From NCBI RefSeq assembly GCF_006337165.1, contig NZ_CP040896.1, forward strand, positions 868,001 to 932,000: a stretch of 64,000 nt of DNA, read 5' to 3'. Of the stretch, positions 1 through 7,904 are shown one piece after another. Every line of letters starts with the position of its first letter. The stretch's first letter is position 1. A program made the position numbers and the translations under genes. The notes under the pieces were generated by a model. It saw nothing but the letters and a program-made list of their open reading frames with translations. It was not told where the DNA came from and searched no databases. Source of the DNA: Hymenobacter jejuensis. Lineage in GTDB: Bacteria; Bacteroidota; Bacteroidia; Cytophagales; Hymenobacteraceae.

Positions 1-169
1 CTACGAAACTGGCGAATGGAACGAGTCGTGGACCAACACGCAGGACCAGTCCAAAACTCGCATCACCGGCAAGTACTGGCTGATGTGGAAATACGAAAAC
101 AACCGCTGGGCTATTCTGTCCGGCATCTTTACCCCGCTTACTTGCGGCGGCGGCCATTGCAAAGAATAG
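1..169 (+). CDS. C-terminal end of an NTF2-like (SnoaL/DUF4440-type) protein, truncated by the window edge
   Basis: The gene is cut by the window edge; reading from base 2, the last 55 codons are visible and end at TAG 167-169. The tail holds an aromatic-rich segment, GKYWLMWKYENNRWAILSGI, matching the final beta-strands of SnoaL/DUF4440-like proteins, where a GRYW...W.KxxGxWKI pattern closes the cone-shaped fold. These proteins are small, often secreted, and of varied or unknown function, so no specific role can be given. The end is Cys/His-containing (LTCGGGHCKE). The next gene lies about 50 bp downstream on the same strand, after a half copy of the dispersed AT-rich element. The family call is an inference from a short stretch. 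Confidence 0.5.
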   Translation, partial: YETGEWNESWTNTQDQSKTRITGKYWLMWKYENNRWAILSGIFTPLTCGGGHCKE

Positions 170-217
170 ATAATCAAGTACTTACCTAACCTCATTTTCT
201 CACCAACTTCTTTTCCC

Positions 218-439
218 ATGCCAACCAAAATCACCGTCCTCAGCAACGGCTCTCTGCGCGTAGAGGGCGAATTCGAAATCGTGGATGCCCAAGGCCAGAA
301 CTACGGCCTGGCCGGCCGCGAGCGCGTGAGCATCTGCCGCTGCGGCTTGTCGGCCAACAAGCCCTTCTGCGACGGCTCGCACAAAGGCCATTTCGAACAC
401 GATGCCAAAGCTTTCGACCTGCCTGCCCCTAAGGTGTAG
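218..439 (+). CDS. CDGSH-type iron-sulfur domain protein
   Basis: A 73-residue protein with one CDGSH zinc-finger-like motif near the C-terminus (CRCGLSANKPFCDGSH, about residues 41-56). In this family three Cys and one His bind a [2Fe-2S] cluster, and all four ligands are present. The length is normal for single-domain bacterial members. The N-terminal half (ITVLSNGSLRVEGEFEIVDAQG) looks like a short beta-rich lead-in. These proteins are usually cytosolic redox or cluster-transfer proteins; the partner is not evident here. The ATG at 218 is the only reasonable start. A strong hairpin follows and separates it from the convergent acyl-CoA-binding protein gene. Confidence 0.9.
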   Translation: MPTKITVLSNGSLRVEGEFEIVDAQGQNYGLAGRERVSICRCGLSANKPFCDGSHKGHFEHDAKAFDLPAPKV

Positions 440-465
440 TAGGATAGGTACTTACCATTTTACCC

Positions 466-505
466 AACACAAAGGGCTCGTGCTTTCGCACGAGCCCTTT
501 GTGTT
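466..505. terminator. Bidirectional intrinsic terminator between convergent genes
   Basis: A perfect 18-bp stem (466-483 with 488-505) with a TTTC loop and A/T-rich outer ends sits between the CDGSH gene and the convergent acyl-CoA-binding protein gene. Its position and symmetry fit termination from both sides. Confidence 0.8.
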
Positions 506-533
506 AACTACTTTATTATCAGATACTTATACA
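501..533. repeat. Copy of the dispersed AT-rich palindrome
   Basis: Core TTTATTATCAG at 512-522, right arm ATACTTATA. It lies over the 3' end of the acyl-CoA-binding protein gene (stop complement at 527) and abuts the terminator, so a pure promoter role is unlikely for this copy. Confidence 0.55.
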
Positions 534-781
534 AAAAGCGAGTTTACAAGCTCCACGTACTCCTGGCGGGCGGCGTCCTTGCTTTTGCCGTTGAGGCTGG
601 ACCAAGCATCGTATTTGGCGATGCCCTTGAAATCGAAGCCGCCGGGGCGGTCGCCTTGCACGTCGCCTTCGGTGGCTTGCTTGTAGAGCGCATAAAGTTG
701 CAAAAGCACCGTGTTGGAGGGCTTGGTGGGGAGTTGTTGGGCGCGCTGGGCGGCGGCTTCAAATTCTTCGTGCGTTGCCAT
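527..781 (-). CDS. Acyl-CoA-binding protein (ACBP)
   Basis: An 84-residue protein that is essentially one ACBP domain. The signature is visible: LLQLYALYKQATEGDVQGDRP (about 26-46), then FDFKGIAKYDAWSSLNGKSK, with the Tyr, Lys and Trp positions that contact the CoA and acyl chain in characterised ACBPs. The family binds medium- and long-chain acyl-CoA esters in the cytosol and buffers the pool for lipid metabolism. The size is typical (86-90 residues). It stands alone on the minus strand, so an operon partner gives no clue. A competing reading frame at 544-786 is a shadow. Confidence 0.93.
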   Translation of the reverse strand: MATHEEFEAAAQRAQQLPTKPSNTVLLQLYALYKQATEGDVQGDRPGGFDFKGIAKYDAWSSLNGKSKDAARQEYVELVNSLFV

Positions 782-897
782 GGCAAGATTAGGTTGGAGG
801 AAAAGAATGGACTAGTATAGGGTCGAGCAAGTTAGGTAATCTGCCCAGATTATGCTGCATGCATCCTTTTTCCTACTCTTTCACTTTTCCCGTTCCC

Positions 898-2190
898 ATG
901 CGCCTTTCTACTTCGCTTGTTGCCTTGGCCGGCAGTGCTTGCTTGGGCCTTTCGAGTGCCTACGCCCAGAAAACCTACGTGCAGTGCGGCCGCCTGCTCG
1001 ACATGCGCTCCGACCGGGCGCAGTCGGAGATGACGGTGGTCATCGAAAAAGGCCGCGTGGTAGCCGTACAGCCGGGCTTTCAGGCGGGCGGCGCCAGCGA
1101 CAAGGTTATCGATCTGAAAACCAAGACGGTACTGCCAGGCCTCATCGACTGCCACGTACACGTCGAGTCGCACCCGAGCAAGAGCAGCTTCGTGGAAGGC
1201 TTCATTCTGAACCCCGCCGATATTGCCTACCGAGCTTTGGGCGACGCCCAGAAAACCCTGTTTGCGGGCTTCACGACGGTACGCGATATGGGTGGCTCCG
1301 GCGTTAATGTGTCGTTGCGCAATGCCATCAACCGCGGACAGGCAGTTGGGCCGCGCATTTTCACGGCGGCTACGGCTATTTCGGCCACCGGCGGCCACAT
1401 GGACGGAACCGTGGGGCTTTCGAATGAGCTAATCGACAAGATGCCCGTTTCGCCGGCCACCGGCGTTGCCAACGGCCCCGACCAGTGCCAACAAGCCGTA
1501 CGCGAGCAGTTTAAACGCGGCGCCGATGTCATCAAGATTGCCTCCACGGGCGGCGTGCTCGACCTGTCGAAAGACGGCAGCGGACCGCAGTACAGCGAAG
1601 CAGAGATTCGGGCGGTGGTGCAAACCGCTCACGACCTGGGCCTGCGCGTGGCTTGCCATGCCCACGGCGCCGAGGGCATTAAGCGGGCCATTCGGGCCGG
1701 CGTGAACAGCATCGAGCACGGCACGCTCATGGACGACGAAGGCATGAAGCTGGCCAAGAAAATGGGCACTTACTACGTGCCCACGATTATTGCCGGCAAG
1801 TCGGTGGCCGATTCGGCCAAAATCGCGGGGTACTTTCCGGCGGCAGTTGTGCCGAAAGCGCTGTCGATTGGGCCTATGTTGCAGACGACCTTTGGAAAAG
1901 CCTATAAGGCGGGCGTCAAGATTGCGTTCGGTACGGATTCAGGCGTGTCGCGGCACGGCGTCAACGGGCTCGAATTTCAATACATGGTAGAAGCCGGCAT
2001 GCCGCCGCTGCAAGCCCTGCGCACGGCCACCGTCAACGCCGCCGACTTACTTGATCAAAGCAAAGACCTGGGCACCGTCGAGTCCGGAAAATTCGCCGAC
2101 CTCATTGCTGTCGATGGCGATCCGCTCCAGGACATCAAGGTGATGCAGCACGTAAGCTTCGTGATGAAGCAAGGTGTGCAGTTTAAATAG
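898..2190 (+). CDS. Secreted amidohydrolase-family metal hydrolase (Xaa-Pro dipeptidase/imidazolonepropionase-like)
   Basis: A 430-residue protein with a signal peptide (MRLSTSLVALAGSACLGLSS..AYAQ), so it probably acts in the periplasm or outside the cell. The TIM-barrel amidohydrolase fold is shown by HVH at residues 86-88 in GLIDCHVHVES, GFTTVRDMGG, IKIASTGGV, a His-rich CHAHG segment, NSIEHGT, the metal Asp in FGTDSGV, and the C-terminal GKFADLIAVDGDP strand. Related enzymes hydrolyse dipeptides, cyclic amides or beta-lactam-like bonds; the substrate cannot be inferred. An in-frame ATG at 859 would put 13 residues before the signal peptide, so 898 is preferred. A second family member lies at 7905-9341, but the two are not adjacent. 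Confidence 0.88.
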   Translation: MRLSTSLVALAGSACLGLSSAYAQKTYVQCGRLLDMRSDRAQSEMTVVIEKGRVVAVQPGFQAGGASDKVIDLKTKTVLPGLIDCHVHVESHPSKSSFVEGFILNPADIAYRALGDAQKTLFAGFTTVRDMGGSGVNVSLRNAINRGQAVGPRIFTAATAISATGGHMDGTVGLSNELIDKMPVSPATGVANGPDQCQQAVREQFKRGADVIKIASTGGVLDLSKDGSGPQYSEAEIRAVVQTAHDLGLRVACHAHGAEGIKRAIRAGVNSIEHGTLMDDEGMKLAKKMGTYYVPTIIAGKSVADSAKIAGYFPAAVVPKALSIGPMLQTTFGKAYKAGVKIAFGTDSGVSRHGVNGLEFQYMVEAGMPPLQALRTATVNAADLLDQSKDLGTVESGKFADLIAVDGDPLQDIKVMQHVSFVMKQGVQFK

Positions 2191-2196
2191 ATCTAT

Positions 2197-2215
2197 AGGC
2201 AAAAGAGTTTTGCCT
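2197..2215 (+). terminator. Small hairpin after the amidohydrolase gene
   Basis: AGGCAAAA-GAG-TTTTGCCT starts 7 bp after the stop codon. The stem is perfect but no T-run follows, so it is only a weak terminator candidate. Confidence 0.35.
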
Positions 2216-2316
2216 GATGCCTCAGCATACTTTCTATTAGATTAAGTGCTTGAATCACACATATTTACCCATCTACAATGGTTCAAAAGGGTCGATAAAT
2301 AACCATTCATCTTTCC

Positions 2317-3642
2317 GTGTCTGACAACACTGCTGTTTCTCCAGTTCGCCGCTCTAGCCGGCTGCTGCGCTTGCTGGGCGTAGGCTTTGGGCTGGCTGTG
2401 GTGGTGGGCGGCACTACGGGCACCGGCGTGCTCCGGTCGCCGCGGGAGCTTGCCGAAGCTGTAGGCGCTTCCGGCGGCGTGCTGCTGGTGTGGCTGGCCG
2501 GCGGATTGTACGCCTTGCTCGGCGCCAATGCCATTGCCGAGCTCGGCGCAATGCTGCCCCAGGCCGGCGGCTGGTACGGCTACGCCCACCGTGCTTTCGG
2601 CGAGTTTGTAGCCGTAGTAGTGGGTTGGGGCGACTGGATGAGCAGCTGCGTAACCGGCGCCTTAGTCGCCCTGATGATGAGCACGTATGCCGCCGCGCTG
2701 GTGCCTGCGTTGGCAGGTCACGAGCGCGTGGTGAGCATAGGGTCGGTGGCTGTGCTGGGGCTCATCCAGTGGCGTGGCGTGCAAGCAGCCAGCCGCGCGC
2801 AGGAGCTGACTTCGCTGCTGATGGGCTTGGCGCTGTTTGTGATTCTGGCGGCTGCTTGGTGGCTGCCCGCGGCTCCGGCCCCTACCGCTACCGTTGTGCC
2901 CGGAGCTGCCGCGCTGGTGGTGGCGTTTCAGTCGGTCATTTTTGCCTACGACGGCTGGTACGCGGCCATTTATTTTGCCGAGGAAGACCACGACCCCGCC
3001 CACGAGGTGCCGCGCTCCATGCTGGGCGGCGTCGGGCTGATCATTCTGATATATGCTTTGCTCAATGCGGTGCTGTTGCACGCACTGCCTTTCCATCAAC
3101 TCACGACGGCTGAGCTACCCTTGGCGGAAGTAGCGGCTCGATTAGCTGGTGTTTGGGGTCGGCGCGTCATGTTGGCGGTGGCCGTGCTGGGGCACTTGGG
3201 CGTGCTCAATTCGGTGCTGCTGATGGCCACGCGGGTGCTGTTTGCCCTGAGCCGCGACCGGCTGCTACCCTCTCCCCTAGCCCGCGTGCATCCGCGCGGT
3301 ACGCCGCGGGCCGCGCTTTTGGTGGCTCTGGGCCTGACGTTGGTGTTGGTCGCGACGGGCACGGCAGCCCAATTGCTAGCCGTAACGAGCATCTTATTTG
3401 TGGGCTACTACACGGTAGGCTTTGCGGCCGTGCTGGTGCTGCGCCGCACGGCACCCAACTTGGAGCGGCCGTATCGGGCTTGGGGGCATCCGTTTACGAC
3501 GTGGCTGGTCCTGTTGGGCTCGGTGCTGTTTCTGATTGGCAATGCCATAGCCGAACCGGGCAACACACTGCTGGCCGCTGGCTTGGTAGCCGCCAGCTAC
3601 CCCATATGGCGACTGATGAAGCGGAAAACCAACCCTGCATGA
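2317..3642 (+). CDS. APC-superfamily amino acid permease
   Basis: A 441-residue polytopic membrane protein with about 12 predicted helices. The first helix carries the APC substrate-binding signature VVVGGTTGTGVLRSP (about 29-42), equivalent to the GxGIF glycine loop of LeuT-fold exchangers. The helix-6 region reads FAYDGWYAAIYFAEE (about 209-223). Such proteins move amino acids across the inner membrane by proton symport or exchange; the substrate is unknown. Translation appears to begin at GTG 2317, since no ATG lies between the upstream stop and the first helix. A degenerate AT-rich element and a likely promoter region sit at about 2239-2290. The gene is monocistronic. Confidence 0.85.
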   Translation: MSDNTAVSPVRRSSRLLRLLGVGFGLAVVVGGTTGTGVLRSPRELAEAVGASGGVLLVWLAGGLYALLGANAIAELGAMLPQAGGWYGYAHRAFGEFVAVVVGWGDWMSSCVTGALVALMMSTYAAALVPALAGHERVVSIGSVAVLGLIQWRGVQAASRAQELTSLLMGLALFVILAAAWWLPAAPAPTATVVPGAAALVVAFQSVIFAYDGWYAAIYFAEEDHDPAHEVPRSMLGGVGLIILIYALLNAVLLHALPFHQLTTAELPLAEVAARLAGVWGRRVMLAVAVLGHLGVLNSVLLMATRVLFALSRDRLLPSPLARVHPRGTPRAALLVALGLTLVLVATGTAAQLLAVTSILFVGYYTVGFAAVLVLRRTAPNLERPYRAWGHPFTTWLVLLGSVLFLIGNAIAEPGNTLLAAGLVAASYPIWRLMKRKTNPA

Positions 3643-3774
3643 TATTCACACAATTGATTGCTCATCAATTAGTTATGCTAGTCATTCAACAATATAAAAT
3701 GTCATATCGGCTAAGCTCAACTTTAACTTCCTGCATACAGTTTCGTAAGGCAGTGCCATTCCAATCATTCCTGT

Positions 3775-4302
3775 ATGAAGCCCACCGACCTCTCCGTTCT
3801 TGTCAAGCAATTTCTCCAGCACAAGCTCACCCTGGCCCTAGCCGAAAGCTGCACCTGCGGCTTAGTTGCTACCCAACTTGCTGAAGCCGAAGGCGTTAGC
3901 GAAGTCTTGCTCGGCTCGGTAGTGACCTACAATGCCGAAGCGAAGCAGCGCCTGCTGGGCGTAAAAAAGAAAACGCTGGAAGACTACACCGCCGAAAGCC
4001 AACAGACCACCAACGAAATGGTGCAGGGCCTGCAACGCCAACTACCCAACGCCGATGTGTGCGTGGCCGTGACCGGCCTGTGTGGCCCCGGCGCTTCCGA
4101 AACGCCCGAAAAGCCCGTCGGGACCGTTTTCATCACCATTCTGTGGCAGGGCCGCGCGCACGAATACCGCGAAGTGTTTAAAGGCACCGGCGAAAAGCTG
4201 CGCCAGCAAGCCGCCGAGTTCATCTATCTAAAGATCAGCGAGTTGATGAGCCGCCATCAGGACAGCCCCGAGCAAGCTACGCTGATGCAGAAAGCAAAAT
4301 AG
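3775..4302 (+). CDS. Nicotinamide-nucleotide amidohydrolase (PncC/CinA C-terminal domain type)
   Basis: A 175-residue protein equal in length to a stand-alone CinA C-terminal domain. Family landmarks are AESCTCG (23-29), GSVVTYN (about 48-54), TGLCGPGAS (100-108), KPVGTVFI and a C-terminal amphipathic helix. Homologues deamidate NMN to nicotinic acid mononucleotide in the pyridine nucleotide salvage cycle. Two positions differ from the usual wording: AESCTGG has become AESCTCG, and GIAGPGG has become GLCGPGA, adding two cysteines near the active site while keeping the catalytic Ser. No MoCF-like N-terminal domain is present. It converges on the gene at 4347-5381. Confidence 0.88.
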   Translation: MKPTDLSVLVKQFLQHKLTLALAESCTCGLVATQLAEAEGVSEVLLGSVVTYNAEAKQRLLGVKKKTLEDYTAESQQTTNEMVQGLQRQLPNADVCVAVTGLCGPGASETPEKPVGTVFITILWQGRAHEYREVFKGTGEKLRQQAAEFIYLKISELMSRHQDSPEQATLMQKAK

Positions 4303-4310
4303 GGTTCATT

Positions 4311-4342
4311 TTATAATTCTTTGATAATCAATGTATTATCTA
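4311..4342. repeat. Copy of the dispersed AT-rich palindrome
   Basis: Perfect core TTGATAATCAA at 4321-4331 with arms TTATAATTC and GTATTATC. It lies exactly between two convergent genes (stops at 4302 and 4347). Confidence 0.6.
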
Positions 4343-4346
4343 AGGT

Positions 4347-5381
4347 TTATTGGGGGCGTGGGCGCGCCAGCATGAGCCGCAGATTTAGGCGTACTACGTC
4401 GCCCATCGAGCGGCAGCGGTTGAATTCCTGCGTGTGGTGGTGCTCGTTTAGCTCGGCTTTGAGTTGCTCGGTTTTCTCAGCGGGCGAAATGTCGTCGGCG
4501 CGCATGCAGTCGATCAAATCCTTGAGGCGATAACGCTCCGAGCGGGCGCGGCGGGCCATGAGCGTACGCTCCTCGGTCTGGTACTGCCGAATGGTTTCGG
4601 CCTTCAACAGCTTGCTGCACAGCAGCACCACGGCCCGGTTGTCTTTGAAAAACTGCGGCAGATACATCGTTTTCTTGCCTTCGTAGCTCTGCTGGTCGAA
4701 GTCGATGGCCCGCACGCGGTATTGCTCGTCTTCGAAGTCGGGCGTGACGTTGATGATGTAGTTGTAGGCGCGCATGTCGCCGAGCAGGCGGGCAAAGCAG
4801 CGCTCGTTGAACTTGACGAACTCCTTGGCAATGCGCACTTGGTTGAGGTGGGGCCGCTGCAAATGATCGCGGATAAAATCGTCGCCGGGGATACCCGCAA
4901 TGTGCTCCTCAATCAGCGTTTCGCCGCTTACCAAGTAGTTGATGTTATTGGGCGAAAGCAGGTGCTCTAGCTCCAGTCCGTATACACGCGAAGCGTCGGC
5001 GCGCTTCACGTAAAAATAGTCGTAGTTGTCGTTGAGCTGATTGACGATGCGCACCCGAAACGGATTGGAGTTGCCGAAGCGGCAATAGTCGATGCGGTCG
5101 GCGATCAGGTGCACCGTAAACGACAAATCGCCGTCGGTTTTGAGCAAAGCATACACCTGCGTCAAGCCGTCGGACAATTCCATGAGCGTACTGGGCTCGT
5201 AAAACACAGTTTCCCAGAGCGTATCGCGGCCCTTGCTATCGACGAGCGGGTAGGCGCCGCTGATGCGCAACAGGTCTTTGTAGGTGACCGGCAGCTTCGT
5301 TTCGCGGTCGTACGCGTGCAGGTAATTGCGCAGGCGCTCGCCGATGGAATAATTGATTTTCTTTTTGGAGATGCTGGTCAT
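4347..5381 (-). CDS. Unannotated protein with kinase-fold (APH/HipA-like) landmarks
   Basis: A 344-residue cytosolic protein I cannot place in a named family. It carries spaced residues like those of atypical kinases: Lys in DYFYVKRAD (K126), Glu in LIEEHIAGIPG (E158/E159), a GDxxxxN catalytic-loop pattern in RLLGDMRAYNYII (D202, N207), and a metal-binding-like IDFD (D227, D229) twenty residues on. This order and spacing resemble aminoglycoside phosphotransferases and HipA. The fold is therefore an inference; no substrate is suggested. The C-terminal 80 residues are charged and helical. The start at 5381 (MTSISKKK) is preferred over an in-frame ATG at 5426. It is transcribed divergently from the PLC-like gene across only 67 bp. 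Confidence 0.6.
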   Translation of the reverse strand: MTSISKKKINYSIGERLRNYLHAYDRETKLPVTYKDLLRISGAYPLVDSKGRDTLWETVFYEPSTLMELSDGLTQVYALLKTDGDLSFTVHLIADRIDYCRFGNSNPFRVRIVNQLNDNYDYFYVKRADASRVYGLELEHLLSPNNINYLVSGETLIEEHIAGIPGDDFIRDHLQRPHLNQVRIAKEFVKFNERCFARLLGDMRAYNYIINVTPDFEDEQYRVRAIDFDQQSYEGKKTMYLPQFFKDNRAVVLLCSKLLKAETIRQYQTEERTLMARRARSERYRLKDLIDCMRADDISPAEKTEQLKAELNEHHHTQEFNRCRSMGDVVRLNLRLMLARPRPQ

Positions 5382-5448
5382 GAAGCTAAAGCTAGTGCCA
5401 AATAATCGCGAAATTCGCGCACCCACAGTGACGCCTCATTTCTACTCA

Positions 5449-6639
5449 ATGAAAAAACTAAGTTTTACGCTTGCTCTCGTGCTGCTCCTGCCAGTGCTTT
5501 CGCCCGGCTGGGGCTTTTTTGCGCACAAAACCATCGCTCAGCTGGCCGTGTATTCGCTGCCCGGCTCCATGCAGGGCTTCTATTACCGGCACATGGGCGA
5601 GCTGGTGAAAAAAATCACGGCTCCCGACGAACGCCGCGAAAGCGACCCCGCCGAAGCGCCAAAGCACTTCATCGACATGGACCATTACGGATCCGATCCG
5701 TTTGGCGCCATGCCCAAGGAATGGGACAAAGCCGTGGCCAAATACTCGGCCGATACGCTGCGTAAATACGGGACGGTGCCGTGGGTGGTAACGGAAGTAA
5801 AGGAAAAGCTGACGGAAGCGTTCCGCCAACGTGACACCGTGGCCATCATCACCCTTTCTGCCGACTTGGGCCACTACGTTTCGGATGCGTTTGTGCCGCT
5901 GCACACCACCGAAAATTACGACGGCCAGCTCAGCAACCAAGCCGGTTTGCATAGCCTCTGGGAAAGCAAATTGCCGGAGCGCCACATCGCCGATTACAAG
6001 CTACGCTCCAAGCCCGGCAGCTACCTGAAAGATCCGCAGGCGGCCATCTGGCAGGTGGTGCAGCGCTCGTATGGCTTCCTGGGTGCCACCTTCGACATGG
6101 AGGAAGAAGTGAGCCGCAAATACACGCCTGAAACCAAGTATACTTACTCCCACAAGTACGGCAAAACGCGCCGCGCCTATTCCGACGCCTTCGCCGATGC
6201 CTACCACGAAAAAGTAGGCGGCATGGTCATGAACCGTCTGCAACTGGCCCCCACCATGGTGGCTTCGATGTGGCTGACCGCTTGGAAAGACGCCGGCAGC
6301 CCCGATCTCGACCTGTTGATGAAAAAGCCCAGCAAGGAGGAAAAGGAAAAGCTGGCTTCGGAACTGAAGCTGTGGAAAGACAACCAGCTAGTCCCTCAAA
6401 ACCAGTTGCTGGCCATGCAGAAAGAGAAAACCGTAGAGCGCCCCGACGAGATTAAGTCGGCCGTGGACATGGCTCCGGCGCCCACCGAACCCGAGCCAGC
6501 CGTCGCTGTGCCCGCGCCTGCTGCTCAGCCTGCCCCTGTTGCAGCTCCTGCCAAGGCCAAAGTAAAAGCCAAATCCGACGATGGTATCAAGCAGAAAACT
6601 AAGGTAAAAGCTGCCAAAACCGACGACGGTTGGAACTAG
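5449..6639 (+). CDS. Secreted zinc-dependent phospholipase C / S1-P1 nuclease-like protein
   Basis: A 396-residue protein with a signal peptide ending near SPGWG. The mature N-terminus starts with Trp (W21), which in this fold is itself a zinc ligand, followed by H26. Other metal-site patterns are IDMDHY (76-80), H142-x3-D146 in GHYVSDAF, H153, and H168-x3-E172 in HSLWE, a complete set for the trinuclear zinc site of bacterial PLC and S1/P1 nuclease. It could hydrolyse phospholipids or nucleic acids. After about residue 320 the protein becomes charged and then Pro/Ala/Lys-rich with repeated AKVKAK/TKVKAA words, probably a disordered tail. An upstream in-frame ATG at 5353 would bury the signal peptide, so 5449 is chosen. 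A second PLC-like protein is at 32069-33364. Confidence 0.8.
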   Translation: MKKLSFTLALVLLLPVLSPGWGFFAHKTIAQLAVYSLPGSMQGFYYRHMGELVKKITAPDERRESDPAEAPKHFIDMDHYGSDPFGAMPKEWDKAVAKYSADTLRKYGTVPWVVTEVKEKLTEAFRQRDTVAIITLSADLGHYVSDAFVPLHTTENYDGQLSNQAGLHSLWESKLPERHIADYKLRSKPGSYLKDPQAAIWQVVQRSYGFLGATFDMEEEVSRKYTPETKYTYSHKYGKTRRAYSDAFADAYHEKVGGMVMNRLQLAPTMVASMWLTAWKDAGSPDLDLLMKKPSKEEKEKLASELKLWKDNQLVPQNQLLAMQKEKTVERPDEIKSAVDMAPAPTEPEPAVAVPAPAAQPAPVAAPAKAKVKAKSDDGIKQKTKVKAAKTDDGWN

Positions 6640-6705
6640 CCCTTACAGTTAAGCTAATGGCTGATCTTCAATAATTTACACAAACCCTAGCGTTATCAGG
6701 CCGTT

Positions 6706-6747
6706 AGAAGAGCCTGCTCCGGCAATCGGAGTAGGCTCTTCTTTTTT
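6706..6747 (+). terminator. Intrinsic terminator after the PLC-like gene
   Basis: A 16-bp stem (6706-6721 with 6727-6742, one mismatch) with a GCAAT loop is followed by a T-run. It lies 66 bp after the stop codon at 6639. Confidence 0.8.
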
Positions 6748-6939
6748 GTTTCATTCAATCCAAGCAAGCCGGCATCATCTGGAACGGTACGCACCCCGAA
6801 GACGGCCAGCCGCTGGAACTTGTGCAAGGCGGCTTTGAGGGCGTTCCGTATCCCGATTTGGAAGAAGAGCAGCAACTCAACTCACCTGGCGCCGATGATT
6901 TTGACCCGCAGATGTTCTCGGACATTACCAAGAAATAGG
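6735..6939 (+). pseudogene. Open frame without a start codon, possible 3' gene remnant
   Basis: One frame is open from 6735 to the TAG at 6937-6939 and has gene-like, high-GC third positions, encoding GIIWNGTHPEDGQPLE, then GGFEGVPYPDLEEEQQ and an acidic tail ending DPQMFSDITKK. There is no in-frame ATG, GTG or TTG, and the frame opens inside the upstream terminator. It may be the tail of a decayed gene or a small gene with a rare ATT/ATC start. I do not recognise the family. It is followed by a dispersed AT-rich element and a hairpin. Confidence 0.35.
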
Positions 6940-6946
6940 GCATCAA

Positions 6947-6979
6947 ACTATAAATCATTTATAGTCAAATACTTACGTA
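6947..6979. repeat. Copy of the dispersed AT-rich palindrome
   Basis: Core TTTATAGTCAA at 6958-6968 with right arm ATACTTACG and left arm CTATAAATC. It lies just after the startless frame. Confidence 0.55.
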
Positions 6980-6980
6980 T

Positions 6981-7015
6981 AAAGGCTGCTATTTACGAAT
7001 GGCAGCCTTTGTTTT
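6981..7015 (+). terminator. Hairpin with T-rich tail
   Basis: AAAGGCTGC (6981-6989) pairs with GCAGCCTTT (7002-7010), followed by GTTTTTAT. It probably ends transcription arriving from upstream; it precedes the cyclophilin gene. Confidence 0.6.
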
Positions 7016-7079
7016 TATCTTGCCGCATCTCCACCCCCCCACGGGACATACTTCTGCGTGCCGGTTTGCTGCTTTGCCT

Positions 7080-7859
7080 ATGCCCTACCCTGTGCCTACC
7101 CGGTTTCTCCATTTGTCAGCTTATCGCGGGTGGCCGTTGGCGGTCGCCTTGGCTCTTCTGACGGCCTGCGGTCAGCCTGAAAAGCCCGCTGCCGAAACGC
7201 CCGATGCCAAGCCGGCTGCTCCGGCCGTGCCCGGTCCGGAACTCACCAGCCTAGCCGACAGCAATGTGGTTTCGCTGCTTACGCCGTACCTGAAAGAACA
7301 CCCGGGCTCGGAAGTGATCGTGCATACCCGCCTGGGCGACATGCGCGTGCGCCTCTACGACGATACGCCCATTCACAAAGCCAATTTTCTGTTGCTGGCG
7401 CGCAAAGGCCTGCTCAACGAAACGGTATTTAGCCGGGTAGTCAAGGGGTTTGCAGTGCAGGCTGGGCGCTCCGACCACACCACCATGCCGATCAGGCGCT
7501 ACCGGCTGCCGCCCGAAATTCGGCCGCAGCACTTCCACAAACGCGGCGCGCTGGGCATGGCCCGCTACGACGACGAGCAAAACCCCGGCAAGCTCTCCGC
7601 CTCCACCGATTATTATTTCGTGCAGGGCGAAAAGCTCACCCCTTATCAAGCGCAGGCGATGGCGGGCCGCAAACTTACCCCCGAACAGCTCAACACCTAC
7701 GCTACCGTAGGCGGGGTACCTTCACTCGACGGTCGCTATACGGTGTTTGGGGAAGTGATTGACGGTCTGGAGGTTATCGACAAAATAGCCGCCGAGCCCG
7801 TCGATCCCTATAAGTGGCCCAAGAAAGACGTTGCCGTCACGGTTGAGGTCGTGAAGTAG
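7080..7859 (+). CDS. Lipoprotein peptidyl-prolyl cis-trans isomerase, cyclophilin type
   Basis: A 259-residue protein with a lipoprotein signal peptide and lipobox LLTAC (Cys30), a Pro/Ala-rich linker, and a cyclophilin domain from about residue 75 to the end. Family segments include VIVHTRLGDMRVRLYDDTP, HKANFLLLARKGLLNETVFS, a GALGMARYDDEQNPGKLSAS stretch, DYYFVQG, and the closing YTVFGEVIDGLEVIDKIA. Such enzymes isomerise X-Pro bonds to assist protein folding in the periplasm. The catalytic Arg of FHR motifs is not obvious (here FSRVVKGF), so activity may be low. An in-frame ATG at 6999 overlaps the upstream hairpin; 7080 gives a correct signal peptide. TATCTTGC at 7016-7023 resembles a -7 element. 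Confidence 0.88.
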   Translation: MPYPVPTRFLHLSAYRGWPLAVALALLTACGQPEKPAAETPDAKPAAPAVPGPELTSLADSNVVSLLTPYLKEHPGSEVIVHTRLGDMRVRLYDDTPIHKANFLLLARKGLLNETVFSRVVKGFAVQAGRSDHTTMPIRRYRLPPEIRPQHFHKRGALGMARYDDEQNPGKLSASTDYYFVQGEKLTPYQAQAMAGRKLTPEQLNTYATVGGVPSLDGRYTVFGEVIDGLEVIDKIAAEPVDPYKWPKKDVAVTVEVVK

Positions 7860-7904
7860 TCGTATTGCATTCCCTTTTACACCCATCTTGCCTTCCTAAT
7901 CTGC

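Noticed and set aside
859..897. Earlier ATG for the first amidohydrolase
   Set aside because: Adds 13 residues before a well-formed signal peptide; the later ATG is more plausible.
4464..4970. Long antisense frame of 168 residues
   Set aside because: Shadow of the minus-strand kinase-like gene; such frames are common opposite GC-rich genes here.
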